A DNA stretch of 25,726 nt from Rhodosporidiobolus odoratus. Its lineage: Eukaryota > Basidiomycota > Microbotryomycetes > Sporidiobolales > Sporidiobolaceae. A program made the translations under genes and the position numbers. Numbering within the stretch: position 1 is the first letter of the stretch; each line of letters begins with the position of its first letter. Location of the stretch: NCBI GenBank assembly GCA_034387635.1, contig JAOANU010000038.1:1-25726 (forward strand). Direction: 5' to 3'. Below, piece after piece: positions 21,054 to 25,726 of this stretch. The notes beneath the pieces are model-generated. The model did not search any database. It was given only the letters and a program-made list of their open reading frames with translations, and had not been told where the DNA came from.

Positions 21054-22082
21054 ATGAACCCTCCCGCCTACCCGAGCCAGCCTCGACTCGCGAAATCTGA
21101 CGAAGAGGGTGAAGACTGGTACGCACGCGATAACGCGAAAATCAGCCGCATGTTCACGAGGCGGGCAAGAAGAGTATTTACTCGAGGTATGTCCCTATCC
21201 TCTTTACTATGCCAATGTCTCGGATCTACTTACACCTGTTCGCTCGCAGCCAGAATCTATTTCGGACATTACGAAGATGAATATCGCAAGATCAAGTCTG
21301 ATGCCAATGCAAACATTCGGGCCTGGAGATCATATCCCTTTCTCGGGAAGAACTACAGCTTCTTCAAGGCAGTAGAGGTGTTCATGAAGGACCGAGAGGT
21401 AGTCATGGAGGATGTCACGGCGGCGCTAGATCCGCATCTCTGGAGGAAGATGATGGCCCGGACTCGGAGCCGGAGCCCGACCGTGCTCAGGAAGGTGCAC
21501 GCGACACAAACCGTACGTACCCCGCTCTCAGCCTACTTGCCAATATAGCCACCTCAGGAGCCCATCTGACCATGTCCCACCTTGCTGCTTTCAGGTTATC
21601 CCCTCCCTTCCGCTGGGCCCGACAACCATAGACCTTATAAGGTTATCGATGCTCAGGTGCGCTTCTCCGTCTCTCGTTTCCTGCCCGAGCTGACTGACAG
21701 CATACCCAGCAGTTACGGGCTGCGTCACACCATCCATCGCAAAACATGCTGCATGATCACCGTCCGAGTGGGTCAGGCCCCGGTGGAATAGCGGGTCCCG
21801 CTCAACAGTACCACCCAGATGTCAGGACCGCGCCGCTTGCGTCGGCAGTGGTGGACAACCCGTCAAACCCTCACCAGCAAAGGCGCGGTAGTGATCATGT
21901 ACGTCTTTGCCCGTTTCTGTGGCCCAGCAGTCATTCTGGTCCAATATCTCCGAGCTTATGAGCAAGTCACTGATGCGTTATCCTTTCACCCCGGTCTACA
22001 TGGCGGGCAGTTGAACCCACTGGTTGGACAAGGCCTGGGTACCGGGGCTCCGAGCGTTGGGCCCTGGAGGCCCTGGGAGTAG
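21054..22082 (+). pseudogene. Repeat-borne gene of unknown function, right copy (frame-broken)
   Basis: By alignment to the left copy the exons are 21054-21186, 21250-21512, 21595-21656, 21710-21898 and 22011-22082. Introns are almost identical to those of the left copy, and exons 3, 4 and 5 have matching or in-frame lengths (62, 189 and 72 versus 75 nt). Exon 2 is 263 nt instead of 291, which breaks the frame, so the downstream acidic segment is read out of frame. The start here is better than in the left copy: an ATG at 21054 opens MNPPAYPSQPRLAKSDEEG and runs into MFTRRARRVFTR. Function is unknown. It may be a pseudogene, or it may use splicing I did not find. Confidence 0.5.
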
Positions 22083-23505
22083 CTAGTGCAACGCTGGCAG
22101 TATATGTCAGGGTCTAGTTCGTTGTCTCCTGCTCCTCCGCCCTCCACCCGCCATTTCCTTTCCCTTACTCTGATTCGATCGCTCGCCCTCGTCTCGCGTC
22201 TCTCAGCCTTCCCCCTTTGATACTTTGTTACTTTCCCTTTGTAGCTACGTAGCAAGCCACCTCGCTCCCCTACCTTGCTTGTTATTCTCCTTCTCTTTCT
22301 CTTCTACAGACTTCCCCTTCCCCTCGACTTCGTCTTTTGTTATCCCGCTCTAGATTCGACTATCGCTCTCGCAATCGACTGGTTGTTGTTGTTTGCTCGC
22401 GCCTCGCCCCAAAGACTACCTTGAAAGCTTTGAGTTCCCTCGACACTTACAGTATAGACATGGTCATGGCACCTGCACTTCTGCACAGCTCATGCAAGGC
22501 AAGCAAATGCACCATGGGAGAGGTGAGCTGCTGACCAGGAAAGTGAGGCAGACTTATGATGCTGTCAAGGTTGGCGGTACAACATGAAGCTTTGGGAGGA
22601 AGGTCTGCCATTGTCTTTTTCTGTTCCCTAGGCTTTCAGTCTTGCTCAACAACGACATGCACCGGGCAGATTGTGAGATGACTTGCACTTTGCCTCTACC
22701 CCAGGACCTTCTCAATCGGCGCTCTCATCGTGCTCTGCTCTGCAGCCTTTCCTCGTGGCCTTAGAAGGCGCTTAGTGCTAGTCCTTATATGTTGCCTTTC
22801 TCAGACCCTTCTGGGGTCTACGGAGCTCATGGCCTTGTATGGCCCACGGGCCATTCCATCAGATTCATCATCATCATAGCAAGTTTAAGATAGATGGCCC
22901 GTTAGTGAGCCGGTACCTCCCCGTCTACTTGATAGTGCCTCGCCAACGTATACTGGAGAGACACTGTGGCTTCAAAAGCATAGCCCTGCTCATTGCAAGT
23001 CCACAGATGCAGACAAATTGCACTCTTCTCTTTTCTTCCGTGACCCTTTCTGATCGGGATGTACTGTACCGCCTTTTTCACGTGCACGCTTTTCTCCGTA
23101 TCCACTCAACTTCTGCCAAAAGTCGCTCTCATGCCTAGGTCTGCAATGTCGATGATCCGAGAATTTGCCAGCTTTTTCGACCCTTTGCCGTCCGAGGAAG
23201 TTTGACCTTGGCTGTCGCGCACAATTGCGGTATCGAGCACAATACGGGCGGCTGTCATGGGTGTATAAGGGGCAGTAAGCTGCAGGGGCACAAGTACGGG
23301 GGCGCCAAGTTTCGAGGGGGAAAAAGATATTGCGATTTGCAGGGGGGCGTTCTTACTCACGCCCCCGGGTTGGAGGGGTGTAGCAAGTGGGCGAGGCCTC
23401 TGACACACCTGCCACATACCTAGAGAATGGCTTCTGCATGTTCGCAAGAACAACGGACTTTTACGCTCTCAGCCGCCCCTCACTTTGCATCGCCCCCACT
23501 TTTGC

Positions 23506-23629
23506 GTTCGTAGTTGAGGGGAGGGTCCCTGTATGCACATCTTGATCACTATAATCGGACTGCCTCGCTCTTTCTCTCCTTCTCTCCTTACACTCCCCTC
23601 ACATCACAGAGAGAACTTGATACTCAACA
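23506..23629 (+). promoter_or_regulatory. Very short THI4 upstream region
   Basis: Only about 125 bp of apparently unique sequence separate the repeat from the THI4 start codon. It contains an AT-rich CACTATAATCGG at about 23547-23558, then a CT-rich tract typical of a fungal transcription start and leader, and AACA just before the ATG at 23630. Any further THI4 promoter elements must lie inside the repeat or be absent. Confidence 0.5.

Positions 23630-25726
<2,097 letters not shown>

Larger units (their letters stand above)
20879..23505 (+). repeat. Right copy of the ~2.65 kb inverted repeat element
   Basis: This is the inverted partner of 1-2696, in the opposite orientation. It begins with a hairpin-prone palindrome (GACTCCTCGGAGTC, 20892-20905), then a CT microsatellite, the repeat-borne gene (21054-22082) and about 1.4 kb of further conserved but apparently non-coding sequence. 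Position 23505 pairs with window position 1, so the element may extend a little farther toward THI4. The gene's first exon lacks about 37 bp present in the left copy just before its first ATG. Confidence 0.93.

Overview
This window is nuclear DNA from a fungus, most probably a basidiomycete yeast of the Pucciniomycotina type. The evidence is GC-rich coding sequence, many short introns (about 60-280 nt) with GTGCGT, GTACGT or GTAAGT donors, CT-rich leaders, and a GT90/CAP10-type glycosyltransferase. The lineage is inferred from gene structure and protein families; no marker gene settles it.

Layout. Positions 1-2696 and 20879-23505 are two inverted copies of one repeat of about 2.65 kb. It carries a five-exon gene of unknown function. 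The copies bracket about 18.2 kb holding four genes, all on the minus strand: an ALDH3/HFD1-type fatty aldehyde dehydrogenase (5951-2872, 12 exons), a heat-shock-factor-type transcription factor (9488-6581, 5 exons), a GT90 CAP10/CXT1-like glycosyltransferase (14090-11408, 8 exons), and a DPP4/STE13/DAP2-type dipeptidyl aminopeptidase (19591-14888, 16 exons). A decayed fragment of the same repeat (about 20340-20545) and a run of 47 G lie just outside the right copy. THI4, thiamine thiazole synthase, starts on the plus strand at 23630, only about 125 bp beyond the right repeat, and runs off the window end.

All exon structures were built by hand from splice sites, reading phase and protein-family conservation, and every junction keeps frame. 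Three genes need a micro-exon to restore a conserved motif: 11 nt carrying the catalytic Cys of the aldehyde dehydrogenase, 13 nt in the peptidase (followed by a GC-AG intron), and 16 nt in THI4.

The two strongest points of interest are as follows. (1) A thiamine pyrophosphate (TPP) riboswitch-like structure lies inside a 555-nt coding-sequence intron of THI4, directly upstream of the 16-nt micro-exon. This suggests product feedback through splicing. (2) The repeat-borne gene has introns that are nearly identical between its two copies, while its exons contain dense blocks of amino-acid-changing differences.

The four central genes do not form an obvious pathway. They look like ordinary neighbouring chromosomal genes whose block is framed by the inverted repeats.
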